Virus record (IMG/VR): IMGVR_UViG_3300006920_000068
Span: 1-48,810 of that record
Reading direction: 5' to 3' (one strand)
DNA: 48,810 nt
Source of the DNA: a virus
Position numbers and translations under genes: made by a program. This document shows, piece by piece, positions 8,323-15,884 of this stretch; the stretch's first letter is position 1; every line of letters starts with the position of its first letter. The notes beneath the pieces are model-generated. The model had not been told where the DNA came from. It ran no database searches and was given only the letters and a program-made list of their open reading frames with translations.

Positions 8323-9180
8323 ATGAGAATCAAACATTCTAAGTATAAAAACACCGGCCTTTTATTTGAGCTTTTAGTAAGACAGATAACTGCTGATGCC
8401 CTATCAGGAGGTGAATCTGCCTCACTTAAAATTCTAAAAAAATCATTTGCTAAGACTGAATTAGGAAAAGAATATAAACTTTACGAAACTTTATTTAAAA
8501 ATAAAAATATTAGTGAAACCAAAGCTGAAATTACACTAAATACTGTATTAGAAGCTGCTCGAAAATTAAATAGGAGTACCTTAAGAAGGGAAAAATACAA
8601 TTTAATAAACGAGATTCGTAAAAATTATAATTTAGAGGAATTTTTTAAACACCAAGTTCCTAATTATAAAGGATACGCTGCATTATATAAATTAGTAGAA
8701 ATCTACAACTCAGACAAACTATCTGAAACTGATGAAATTATTTCTAATAAAGTAACTATATTAGAAAACTTAACAGAAAAAATAGTAAATGAAAAAAAAG
8801 TTAAAGAAAACTTAATAGAAGAATTTGGTAAGTATGATAAAGATTTAAGAATTCTTACTTACAAAGTAATGCTTGAAAAATTTAATGGTAAATACTCTAA
8901 TTTAAATGAAGGGCAAAAAGAAATTCTTAGAGAATTCATTAACTCTATTGATAATACTCCACGTTTAAAAGAAATATATAATACTAAAATTGCTGAAGTG
9001 AAAGTGACACTAAATACTCAAGCTGAAAAAGTAGAAGATAGTGTTACTAAAATTAAATTGTTGGAAGTAGTAAAATTGCTTAAAGAAATAGATAAAGGTT
9101 CAAGAATTAACAATAATGATTTAATTAACCTCCTACAGTATTATGAATTAACTGAGGAATTATCTAAAACAACTAAATAA
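8323..9180 (+). CDS. Conserved head-module protein of unknown function
   Basis: A 285-residue, highly helical, Lys/Glu-rich protein starting MRIKHSKYKNTGLLFELLVRQ. The placement between portal and prohead protease is where T4 relatives keep small prohead core genes (67/68), but I cannot align it to them with confidence. The long helices and high charge would suit a core or assembly protein. Its TAA stop overlaps the next ATG by one base. Confidence 0.75.
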   Translation: MRIKHSKYKNTGLLFELLVRQITADALSGGESASLKILKKSFAKTELGKEYKLYETLFKNKNISETKAEITLNTVLEAARKLNRSTLRREKYNLINEIRKNYNLEEFFKHQVPNYKGYAALYKLVEIYNSDKLSETDEIISNKVTILENLTEKIVNEKKVKENLIEEFGKYDKDLRILTYKVMLEKFNGKYSNLNEGQKEILREFINSIDNTPRLKEIYNTKIAEVKVTLNTQAEKVEDSVTKIKLLEVVKLLKEIDKGSRINNNDLINLLQYYELTEELSKTTK

Positions 9181-9707
9181 TGGCTGAAATTATTAAACCT
9201 AAAGATTTATCACCTGAATTCCTTAAAAGGGTTGAAGATCGGTATGGGGAAGTTAATGTTGAGGAAGATTTCTTTAGCCCGAACTTAGCTACTTATTACA
9301 AATATAACCCCAAATATAAATCAGAAGGAGGAGGCAAAGAACATCTAGTATTGCGTTTAGCTAGTTTTGTTGACTTATATAAAAATCTAGGACAAGCCAA
9401 AAACTCAGCTAAATCCCTTTATTCAAGCCCCGATTTAAAAGGAGATGTACCCTTTCAAAAAGAAGCTAACCAAGTAATTGATACATTTAACTCATTTAGG
9501 ACTTATTTTAGAAAAAATTATCCGGATCAATACTCCTTAGTAAAAAGTAGCATTAAAGAAATGGCAGGAATGGGGTACAATACTCCTTATGCGTTTGGTA
9601 AAGCCAATACCTCTCAATACACCTCAATAGGATACAAACCCGTTAATCAAAAAGAACTTAGAAAAAAATCTAAAGCCGTTGATTATATAGATTTGTATAA
9701 AGATTAA
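9180..9707 (+). CDS. Hypothetical head-module protein
   Basis: A 175-residue soluble protein (MAEIIKPKDLSPEFLKRVED) with a charged N-terminal helix, a central helical region containing YKNLGQAKNSAKSLYSS, and a Tyr-rich C-terminus. No family recognised. It is coupled to the preceding gene (TAATG) and lies upstream of core-like genes, so a part in head assembly is possible but unproven. Confidence 0.7.
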   Translation: MAEIIKPKDLSPEFLKRVEDRYGEVNVEEDFFSPNLATYYKYNPKYKSEGGGKEHLVLRLASFVDLYKNLGQAKNSAKSLYSSPDLKGDVPFQKEANQVIDTFNSFRTYFRKNYPDQYSLVKSSIKEMAGMGYNTPYAFGKANTSQYTSIGYKPVNQKELRKKSKAVDYIDLYKD

Positions 9708-9716
9708 TATTTATCA
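9708..9716 (+). promoter_or_regulatory. TATTTATCA intergenic motif
   Basis: Starts directly after the stop codon of the preceding gene and is only two bases from the ATG at 9719. Confidence 0.5.
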
Positions 9717-9718
9717 CC

Positions 9719-10570
9719 ATGTCAAGCAATATCATATATAATTTTAAAAACTATTTAGCAGAAGCGGAAACGAAATCTACTAAAAAGAAAGCTACTAAAA
9801 AGAAAGCTACTAAAAAAGCAAACGAGCAGGATACTAAAGGGTGGGATTATGAAGACCATAAACTTTTTAATAATCTAAACCCTGGCCAGCTTCATAATGG
9901 GGTATCTTTTGAAATTAGACAAAACCCTAAACTCCACAAAGATGAAGCTATAGACATAGTAGTTAAAAAATTAGGAGAAGACCCTACATACTATATGAAA
10001 AATGCAGCATTTCAAGTTGATGGTATAGGTTATGAAGAATCTAAATTACAAGAAGAACCTAAAGGTGAACATAAATCCTCCGGCTATGGAGATATAAAAG
10101 AAAATAACATGAAAAAGTCCGAACAATTAAAAGAACTATTAGAAGAAGCAGTAGCAGGTATCCCCTCAATAGGAAACCCATTTGCAGAACGCAAACAAAC
10201 CTCTTATGAAACTAAATTTGAAGCTTATTTATCCGAGAATGCTAGAACAGATGCCGAAGAAGAGGGCTATTTAGATGGCATGAAAGACGAAAAGAAAGAT
10301 AAGAAAAAAGAAGCTAAGAAAGAGGGCCGAATGGGTATGAAAGACATTATGAAAGAAGCAAAACGTCTAGGAGAAGTAGCTAAAAAAAGAGTTGAAGCTA
10401 AAATCTACGAAAGAGCTATTGCTGAAAGAAAAAGTGCTCTTATGGTAAACGAAGATGAATCTATTTCTGAATTCATTAACCAATCAGCAGTACAATCAGT
10501 CCAAAAAGAAGTTGCTTTATTAGAAAAAAAGTTAATGGAAGTAACGGCTGACGCTAATACTATGGGATAA
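9719..10570 (+). CDS. Putative prohead core protein carrying the ENARTDAEEEGYLDG module
   Basis: A 283-residue, very charged protein. Residues about 20-35 are a Lys/Thr repeat (STKKKATKKKATKKA). Residues 173-187 are ENARTDAEEEGYLDG, a peptide also found twice in the gp22-like scaffold downstream. The remainder is helical and Lys/Glu-rich. Several sites fit the T4 gp21 protease rule (Leu/Ile-x-Glu before a small residue): YLAEAE near residue 14 and LLEEAVAG near 140. Composition, position before gp21 and the shared peptide point to an internal core protein degraded during maturation; this is inference. The stop overlaps the gp21 start (TAATG). Confidence 0.7.
   Translation: MSSNIIYNFKNYLAEAETKSTKKKATKKKATKKANEQDTKGWDYEDHKLFNNLNPGQLHNGVSFEIRQNPKLHKDEAIDIVVKKLGEDPTYYMKNAAFQVDGIGYEESKLQEEPKGEHKSSGYGDIKENNMKKSEQLKELLEEAVAGIPSIGNPFAERKQTSYETKFEAYLSENARTDAEEEGYLDGMKDEKKDKKKEAKKEGRMGMKDIMKEAKRLGEVAKKRVEAKIYERAIAERKSALMVNEDESISEFINQSAVQSVQKEVALLEKKLMEVTADANTMG
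10235..10300 (+). repeat. ENARTDAEEEGYLDG module, copy 1
   Basis: A 66-base coding repeat in the putative core gene. It differs from copy 2 (11682-11747) at one base only, so the match holds at nucleotide as well as protein level. Confidence 0.9.
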
Positions 10571-11187
10571 TGAGACAGACCCTCATAGATACTCAGTTTT
10601 TTAAAATTGCACCCCAAGCAATTACCGAAGCCCTTAAAACGGATAATGGTAATTTAATAGTTGAGGGTAGACTACAAACCGCCGAAACAAAAAACGGTAA
10701 TGGTAGGTACTATCCTAGAGAAATTTTAGAAAGAGAAGTAAAAAACTATATTGATGGTCCTATTAAAGAAAATAGAGCATTAGGTGAATTAGATCACCCT
10801 GATTCCTCTATTATCAATTTAAAAAATGTTTCACATAATATAAAAAATATCCGTTGGGAAGGTGATGATGTAGTAGGCACTATTGAAATCCTCCCCACCC
10901 CATCAGGTAATATTCTAACAGAGTTATTCCGAAACGGGATTACAGTCGGTGTTTCATCTAGAGGAATGGGTAGTTTACAACCTAATTCTAATGGAGTCCA
11001 AGAAGTACAAGATGATTTCGAATTACTATGTTGGGATTTTGTATCAACTCCCTCTACCCCAGGAGCATATGTCCACCCTATAAGTGAAGGTTTAGACCCC
11101 TCTACTACGGTTCCCAACACATATCATAAAATAAACGAAATTATTACAGAGATCCTTTGTAATAATGGACAGTGCCCTATTATATAA
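10570..11187 (+). CDS. 21: Prohead core protease (T4 gp21-like)
   Basis: A 205-residue serine protease of the herpesvirus/phage prohead type; T4 gp21 is 212 residues. The fold hallmarks are NGNGRYYPREIL near residue 43, His76 in GELDHPDSS, and Ser129/Ser130 in VGVSSRGMGS, followed by LLCWDFVSTPSTPGA. It cleaves scaffold, core and capsid proteins inside the prohead before DNA packaging. It starts at the ATG overlapping the upstream TAA and is followed by a terminator, so it ends a transcription unit. Confidence 0.95.
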   Translation: MRQTLIDTQFFKIAPQAITEALKTDNGNLIVEGRLQTAETKNGNGRYYPREILEREVKNYIDGPIKENRALGELDHPDSSIINLKNVSHNIKNIRWEGDDVVGTIEILPTPSGNILTELFRNGITVGVSSRGMGSLQPNSNGVQEVQDDFELLCWDFVSTPSTPGAYVHPISEGLDPSTTVPNTYHKINEIITEILCNNGQCPII

Positions 11188-11209
11188 TTTTTTCTAGGTA
11201 TAGAAGAGT

Positions 11210-11244
11210 AAGAGAGATGCAAGAAATTGTGTCTCTCTTTTTTT
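11210..11244 (+). terminator. Rho-independent terminator between gp21 and gp22
   Basis: AAGAGAGA (11210-11217) pairs with TCTCTCTT (11232-11239) around a 14-base loop, and the T-run continues to 11244. It isolates the protease from the strongly expressed scaffold and capsid genes. Confidence 0.8.
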
Positions 11245-11249
11245 CTATA

Positions 11250-11259
11250 TATTTATCAC
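11250..11259 (+). promoter_or_regulatory. TATTTATCAC motif upstream of scaffold-capsid unit
   Basis: Immediately follows the terminator and lies 98 bases before the scaffold ATG, the longest such spacing in the window. A transcript from here would carry a leader of roughly 90 bases containing the hairpin at 11312-11334. Confidence 0.55.
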
Positions 11260-11311
11260 AAGAATATGTTGTCAGTCTATACAACATTTGATTTAAATTA
11301 TTAATCACTAT

Positions 11312-11334
11312 TACGCTTCTACAGAATAAGCGTA
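11312..11334 (+). other. 5' leader hairpin of scaffold-capsid mRNA
   Basis: TACGCTT and AAGCGTA form a 7-bp stem with a 9-base loop (CTACAGAAT), followed by an A-rich stretch before the ATG at 11358. There is no strong T-tract, so it looks like a leader structure affecting stability or translation rather than a terminator. Confidence 0.5.
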
Positions 11335-11357
11335 TTTTCCAAAAAAATTTAGGAACA

Positions 11358-12455
11358 ATGGCAAATAGAAATTTGTTAGAAGAAGCTATTGCTGATGCAA
11401 AAGCTGTCAGAGAAACTGCTATCGCTAATGCGAAAGCAGCTTTAGAAGAAGCCTTCACACCTCATCTTAAAGACATGCTTTCTGAGAAAATCCACGAAAT
11501 GGAGGAACTCGACGAAAAGAAAGAATACATGACTAAAAAAGAAAAGGCAGAAGGAGATGATCGCACTTACGATAATAAGGCGGAAGCCGAAACTATGAAG
11601 ATGCGAAAAATCAAAGAGGAAGAGGAACTCGATGAGGAATTCAACCTTGATGAAATTCTAGCTGAGCTAGAAGGTTTAGATGAGAATGCTAGAACAGATG
11701 CCGAAGAAGAGGGCTATTTAGATGGCATGAAAGACGAAAAGGAAGATTTATCAGAGGAATCAGAAGCTGAACGCGCTGACGTAGACAAGTTTGAATACGA
11801 AAAGGGCAAAGAAGCAGGTGAGGACGATGATGAAATTGATCTGGACGATATGAGTGAAGAGGAATTAAAAGCTATGATCGAAGATGTAATCGAAGACATG
11901 GTATCCTCAGGCGACTTAGAAGCAGGCGGAGACGCTGTTGAATTTGTTGATGACGAAGAGGAAATTGAAGATGTAGACGTAACAGTTGATGTTACTGATA
12001 CTGAAGAAATTGAATTGGAAGAAAATGCTAGAACAGATGCCGAAGAAGAAGGCTATCTAGATGGAAAGGCTGATGAAAAGAAGAAGCTTGAAAAAGATCT
12101 TAAAGAATCCCAATCCGCAATTTCTCATTTACGTTCTGAACTTAATGAAGTCAATTTATTAAATTCCAAGTTACTCTATACTAATAAGATTTTCAAGGCT
12201 AAAACCTTAACAGAAAATCAGAAAATTAAGGTTTTAAAGGCTTTTGATAGAGCCGAAACAGTAAAAGAAGCTAAAGCTATTTATTCTACTCTTAGCGAAA
12301 ACTTAGTTGTTAAATCTCCTAAGTCTAATATAAGAGAAGCAATGGGTATGGCTTCCAAGCCTGCAGGTGTAGCTCCAAAACGCCCTCTAACTGAGAATAT
12401 CATTCCAGAGGATGCTATGGTGTCACGCTTTAAAAGATTAGCAGGTATTAATTAA
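11358..12455 (+). CDS. 22: Prohead scaffold protein (T4 gp22-like)
   Basis: A 365-residue, strongly acidic, helical protein between protease and capsid genes, the standard gp22 position; T4 gp22 is 269 residues. N-terminal helices contain LLEEAIADAKAV and AALEEAFTPH, each with a Leu-Glu-Glu/Ala site fitting gp21 cleavage. The central part (residues about 105-250) is almost all Asp/Glu and carries two copies of ENARTDAEEEGYLDG. The C-terminal 120 residues are a Lys-rich coiled coil ending MVSRFKRLAGIN, typical of scaffold C-termini that contact the capsid protein. It is thought to be degraded to peptides before packaging. The ORF is followed after 24 bases by gp23. Confidence 0.88.
   Translation: MANRNLLEEAIADAKAVRETAIANAKAALEEAFTPHLKDMLSEKIHEMEELDEKKEYMTKKEKAEGDDRTYDNKAEAETMKMRKIKEEEELDEEFNLDEILAELEGLDENARTDAEEEGYLDGMKDEKEDLSEESEAERADVDKFEYEKGKEAGEDDDEIDLDDMSEEELKAMIEDVIEDMVSSGDLEAGGDAVEFVDDEEEIEDVDVTVDVTDTEEIELEENARTDAEEEGYLDGKADEKKKLEKDLKESQSAISHLRSELNEVNLLNSKLLYTNKIFKAKTLTENQKIKVLKAFDRAETVKEAKAIYSTLSENLVVKSPKSNIREAMGMASKPAGVAPKRPLTENIIPEDAMVSRFKRLAGIN
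11682..11747 (+). repeat. ENARTDAEEEGYLDG module, copy 2
   Basis: Differs from copy 1 at one base of 66; the encoded peptide is followed by MKDEKED instead of MKDEKKD. Confidence 0.9.
12021..12083 (+). repeat. ENARTDAEEEGYLDG module, copy 3
   Basis: The first 45 bases encode the same 15 residues as copies 1 and 2 with four synonymous differences, and then diverge (KADEKKK). Conservation of protein with silent change suggests selection on the peptide. Confidence 0.85.
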
Positions 12456-12479
12456 TTTTAAACTTTAAAAACAAACAAA

Positions 12480-14117
12480 ATGTCAAATTTAAATTCTCTT
12501 TTAGAGAGCGCAAATCAGTGGAAAAACGTCCAATCGGACTCCGCTAGATTAGCTAACAAATGGAATCAGACAGGATTGTTAGAAGGACTCAATAGTGAGA
12601 CTGACAAAAACAATATGGCTTTGATTCTCGAAAACCAAGCTAAACAGCTTGTTGTTGAATCTTCACAAACTGGTGGTGGTGTAGCAGGTGCTTCATTTAC
12701 TCCTGGAACAGGTGAACAATGGGCAGGAGTTGCTCTTCCTTTGGTAAGAAAAGTATTCGGTATGATTGCTGCGAAAGATTTCGTAAGTGTTCAACCTATG
12801 AGCTTACCTTCAGGACTTGTTTTCTTCCTCGATTTTCAATATGGAACAGCTAAGTCTGGTTCTAAATTCAATGTAGGTGGTGATGTATTTGGTGCAGGCT
12901 CTATGTATGGTGTTACTAACACTGAGGGTGCCCCTACTGATGGTTTATACGGTGCAGGTAAGTGGACTTACTCTACCAATGTAACTTCATCAGGCCCAAT
13001 TGCAACCGCTGCGAGTATCAGCTCAGCCTCATGGGCCGAAGTTGGATTCGACTCAGCGTTATCTGCTTCTATTGCAGGAACTGCTAGTACCTTAAAGAGA
13101 CTAGTATTCAACTCATCATCATTCGCCTTCCCAGACCTTGATGGTGTTAGAGGATTCGTTGTAGACGGTACTAGTGTTGGAGTTAATATTCCTCAATACA
13201 ATTATGCCTCAGGAAGTGCTAATGATATTGTTTTATACGTTCAAGGTACCGCGGGTGCCACTGACCCAACTGCCTTTACTATCACTTATGTACAGGCACC
13301 ACAGGATAACCGAAGAGGTGATTTCGAAGATGGTAACACCACTTTGAACGGAAATAACAGCCCGATCGATATCCCAGAAATCAACATTAAGATGAAGTCT
13401 GAAGCAATCGTTGCTAAGACTAAGAAACTTAAGGCTGTATGGACTCCAGAATTTGCTCAAGATTTGAACGCTTACCATTCTTTGGATGCTGAAGCTGAAT
13501 TGACAAGCATCATGAGTGAGTACATTGCTCTTGAAATTGATTTGGAGATCCTAGGTATGTTAATTGAAAATGCTCTTACTACTGACTACTGGTCAGCTAG
13601 GAACAATGAAACATTTGATGCTAGTGGTGAAACCAACAATGGTACTTTCTATAATACTCAAGGTCAATGGTTCCAAACTCTCGGTACTAAGTTAAACAAG
13701 GTATCTAACAAGATTCACCAATTAACTTTGAGAGGAGGTGCTAACTTTATGGTATGTTCTCCAACAATCGGTACTATCTTGGAATCAATCCCAGGATTTG
13801 CTGCTACAGATGGAGCGGATGCTGATACTATGAACTACGCGTTTGGTATCCAAAAAGTAGGTAACTTAAACACCAAGTTTGATGTTTATAAGAACCCATA
13901 TATGACTGAAAACACTATCCTATTAGGATTTAGAGGTTCTCAGTTCTTGGAAACAGGTGCTACTTTTGCTCCTTATATTCCATTGATCATGACTCCTCTT
14001 GTATACGATCCACAGACCTTCACTCCACGTAAAGGCCTCTTGACTCGCTATGCTAAGAAGATGTTAAGACCTGAATACTATGCTAAGATCTATGTGAACG
14101 GTTTGAATACCCTCTAA
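12480..14117 (+). CDS. 23: Major capsid protein (T4 gp23-like)
   Basis: A 545-residue HK97-fold capsid protein; T4 gp23 is 521. The N-terminal 60 residues (MSNLNSLLESANQWKNVQSD) are helical and would be the cleaved delta domain. LVVE/SSQTGGG at residue 60 and GLLE/GLN at residue 35 are candidate cleavage sites for the gp21 protease; T4 cuts gp23 after residue 65. GEQWAGVALPLVRKVFGMIA follows, the conserved T4-family segment after the cleavage site, and the C-terminus reads FTPRKGLLTRYAKKMLRPEYYA. The gene is flanked by terminators upstream of gp22 and directly downstream, consistent with a separate high-output unit. Confidence 0.97.
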   Translation: MSNLNSLLESANQWKNVQSDSARLANKWNQTGLLEGLNSETDKNNMALILENQAKQLVVESSQTGGGVAGASFTPGTGEQWAGVALPLVRKVFGMIAAKDFVSVQPMSLPSGLVFFLDFQYGTAKSGSKFNVGGDVFGAGSMYGVTNTEGAPTDGLYGAGKWTYSTNVTSSGPIATAASISSASWAEVGFDSALSASIAGTASTLKRLVFNSSSFAFPDLDGVRGFVVDGTSVGVNIPQYNYASGSANDIVLYVQGTAGATDPTAFTITYVQAPQDNRRGDFEDGNTTLNGNNSPIDIPEINIKMKSEAIVAKTKKLKAVWTPEFAQDLNAYHSLDAEAELTSIMSEYIALEIDLEILGMLIENALTTDYWSARNNETFDASGETNNGTFYNTQGQWFQTLGTKLNKVSNKIHQLTLRGGANFMVCSPTIGTILESIPGFAATDGADADTMNYAFGIQKVGNLNTKFDVYKNPYMTENTILLGFRGSQFLETGATFAPYIPLIMTPLVYDPQTFTPRKGLLTRYAKKMLRPEYYAKIYVNGLNTL

Positions 14118-14140
14118 TTAGACTTTAGAATATACTAAGA

Positions 14141-14168
14141 GAAAGCCCCGCTTATGCGGGGCTTTTTT
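14141..14168 (+). terminator. Strong Rho-independent terminator after the capsid gene
   Basis: AAGCCCCGC (14143-14151) pairs perfectly with GCGGGGCTT (14156-14164) on a TTAT tetraloop, followed by T's to 14168. AT-rich flanks (AGAGAA/TTCTCT) could extend the stem. The high GC stands out in this AT-rich genome. Confidence 0.95.
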
Positions 14169-14208
14169 ATTCTCTAGTAGTATACTATATGTATACACGT
14201 AATTAAAA

Positions 14209-15135
14209 ATGTTATATAAAATGAAAGAGACCCCCTCACAACTGCCTATACCGGCATTCGTTATGAATTTTCCCTTCACATTATCTACTGCAAACCCCAA
14301 TAATATTTGGATGCAAGAAATGGAAGAAGAAGCACTTAAAATAAATAAAGGAACTGCTTATCGTCAATTTTTAGATTTATATCAATTTGTAGCAGGCAAT
14401 AGCTTAGCTTATGTACTACCCGCTGATGGAGATTTCCAAGATTTGGTATATGTAGCAAATTTAGGTATTTATTTACCTCATATTAAAGATTCAAATAATA
14501 TTATTATGGCAAACTTTACTTCTGAACCTCGACAAGGGGAAGAAGAAGTTGGAAAACCATTTTTTGAATCCATGGGTTATAAAGTTCATATGTGTCCCTT
14601 TAAATGGGAAGGTGAAGCAGATTTAAAATATCTCTATGACAATGTTTATGTAGGGGGTTACGGAATGCGCTCAGATATCCAAGCCTATGAATGGATGGAA
14701 AAAGAATTTGGTATGAAAATCATTAAACTAGAAATGGTTGATGAATATCTATACCACTTAGATTGTTCTATTTTCCCGTTAACTAAAGAAAAAACATTGG
14801 TTTGCACGGAACTATATGATGATGTTGAATTAGCTGAATTATCACAATATACTGACGTAATAAACATAGAAGGTGACGACGCCCTTAACGGAATGGCAAA
14901 TTCAGTACGTTTGGGCAACACAATTTTATGTGCTTCAAATATTTCTGAAATGACTAGAGCAGATGAAAATTATGAAGCAGAAAAACATAAAATTGAAAGC
15001 TTAGAAAAAATCTGCTTTAACGAAGGACTCGAACCAGTATTTTTCAATATCTCAGAATACATGAAGTCAGGAGCTATGTTAAGCTGTATGATAATGCATT
15101 TGAATTATGTAGATTACGATAAATCCCTCCTATAA
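14209..15135 (+). CDS. Pentein-fold amidinotransferase / amidinohydrolase-like enzyme
   Basis: A 308-residue protein with the layout of the guanidine-modifying (pentein) superfamily that includes glycine/arginine amidinotransferases, arginine deiminase and dimethylargininase. Seen are FQDLVYVANLGIYL (76-89), corresponding to the 'D-x-V-F-x-x-N-x-G' substrate loop; EGEAD at 134-138, the usual acidic catalytic motif; YHLDCSIFPL with His183; and SGAMLSCMIMHL with Cys293 as the expected nucleophile. All three catalytic positions are therefore present. The substrate (arginine, another guanidine, or a transfer reaction) cannot be decided. Start may be 14209 or the Met at 14221. The stop overlaps the next gene (TAATG), making a two-enzyme cassette. 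Confidence 0.85.
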   Translation: MLYKMKETPSQLPIPAFVMNFPFTLSTANPNNIWMQEMEEEALKINKGTAYRQFLDLYQFVAGNSLAYVLPADGDFQDLVYVANLGIYLPHIKDSNNIIMANFTSEPRQGEEEVGKPFFESMGYKVHMCPFKWEGEADLKYLYDNVYVGGYGMRSDIQAYEWMEKEFGMKIIKLEMVDEYLYHLDCSIFPLTKEKTLVCTELYDDVELAELSQYTDVINIEGDDALNGMANSVRLGNTILCASNISEMTRADENYEAEKHKIESLEKICFNEGLEPVFFNISEYMKSGAMLSCMIMHLNYVDYDKSLL

Positions 15136-15884
15136 TGGCTCAATATTTAGAAGACTGGTTAGAGGGGGAGGTTGCAGAATTATCAAAATTGGAAGTAGGT
15201 GAATTATCAAATACTTTCTTTTTTAGAGACCCAATGCGCCCTAACTATGTAGACCACAGACACTTTTACTCCCCAGCCGACGGAACAATTTTATATCAAA
15301 AGGTAGTTCAAAACGCTACTGACCCTATAGTAGAAATTAAGGGTATGAATTATACAATTCAAGATGTACTTGGGGATAAAACTTACGATAAACCTTCTCT
15401 TGTAATTGGCATATTTATGTCATTTTATGATGTTCATATAAATAGAATACCCTACCCTGGTATATTACAATATAAAGGTTTAGATCCTATAGAATCTACT
15501 AACAAACCTATGTTAGCTATAGAAAAAGATATTTTAAATGCTGCTATTAACCCTAATAATTTAGAATATCTTAAGTATAATGAAAGAATGTGGAATAAAA
15601 TTTACTCTCCACAATTAGATTATACTTATTACTTAGTCCAAATAGCAGACGAGGACGTAAATGTTATAGCTCCCTTCATTAATGACCAGAATTCACCTGT
15701 ATCACAAAATGAACGTTTTTCACTTATAAGATGGGGCTCACAAGTTGACCTAGTTTTACCACTGGATGATAGATTTAACTTTGACCTTGTTTTAGAGAAT
15801 GAAATGCATGTAAACGCCGGATTAGATAAACTAGTTAAAATTAACTTTAATAATGACCCATTTCAATACGACCGAAGAAGCTAA
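15135..15884 (+). CDS. psd: Phosphatidylserine decarboxylase (short, pyruvoyl type)
   Basis: A 249-residue protein matching short-type phosphatidylserine decarboxylases. The blocks in order are FYSPADGTI (44-52, catalytic Asp49), FMSFYDVHINRIPYPG (94-109, with the family pattern FMS-x-x-D/N-V-H-x-N-R-x-P-x-x-G and His101), and FSLIRWGSQVDLVLP (195-209). In the last block Gly201-Ser202 is the self-cleavage site that creates the pyruvoyl group on the small subunit. The family converts phosphatidylserine to phosphatidylethanolamine at the membrane. All motif residues look intact, so activity is plausible. It sits between the amidinotransferase-like gene and PhoH and overlaps PhoH by 32 bases. 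Confidence 0.88.
   Translation: MAQYLEDWLEGEVAELSKLEVGELSNTFFFRDPMRPNYVDHRHFYSPADGTILYQKVVQNATDPIVEIKGMNYTIQDVLGDKTYDKPSLVIGIFMSFYDVHINRIPYPGILQYKGLDPIESTNKPMLAIEKDILNAAINPNNLEYLKYNERMWNKIYSPQLDYTYYLVQIADEDVNVIAPFINDQNSPVSQNERFSLIRWGSQVDLVLPLDDRFNFDLVLENEMHVNAGLDKLVKINFNNDPFQYDRRS

Noticed and set aside
10235-12083. ENARTDAEEEGYLDG as a gp21 protease cleavage site
   Set aside because: The Glu-Gly bond lacks the Leu/Ile two residues before the Glu (EEEG), so it does not fit the T4 rule; a docking or structural role is more likely.
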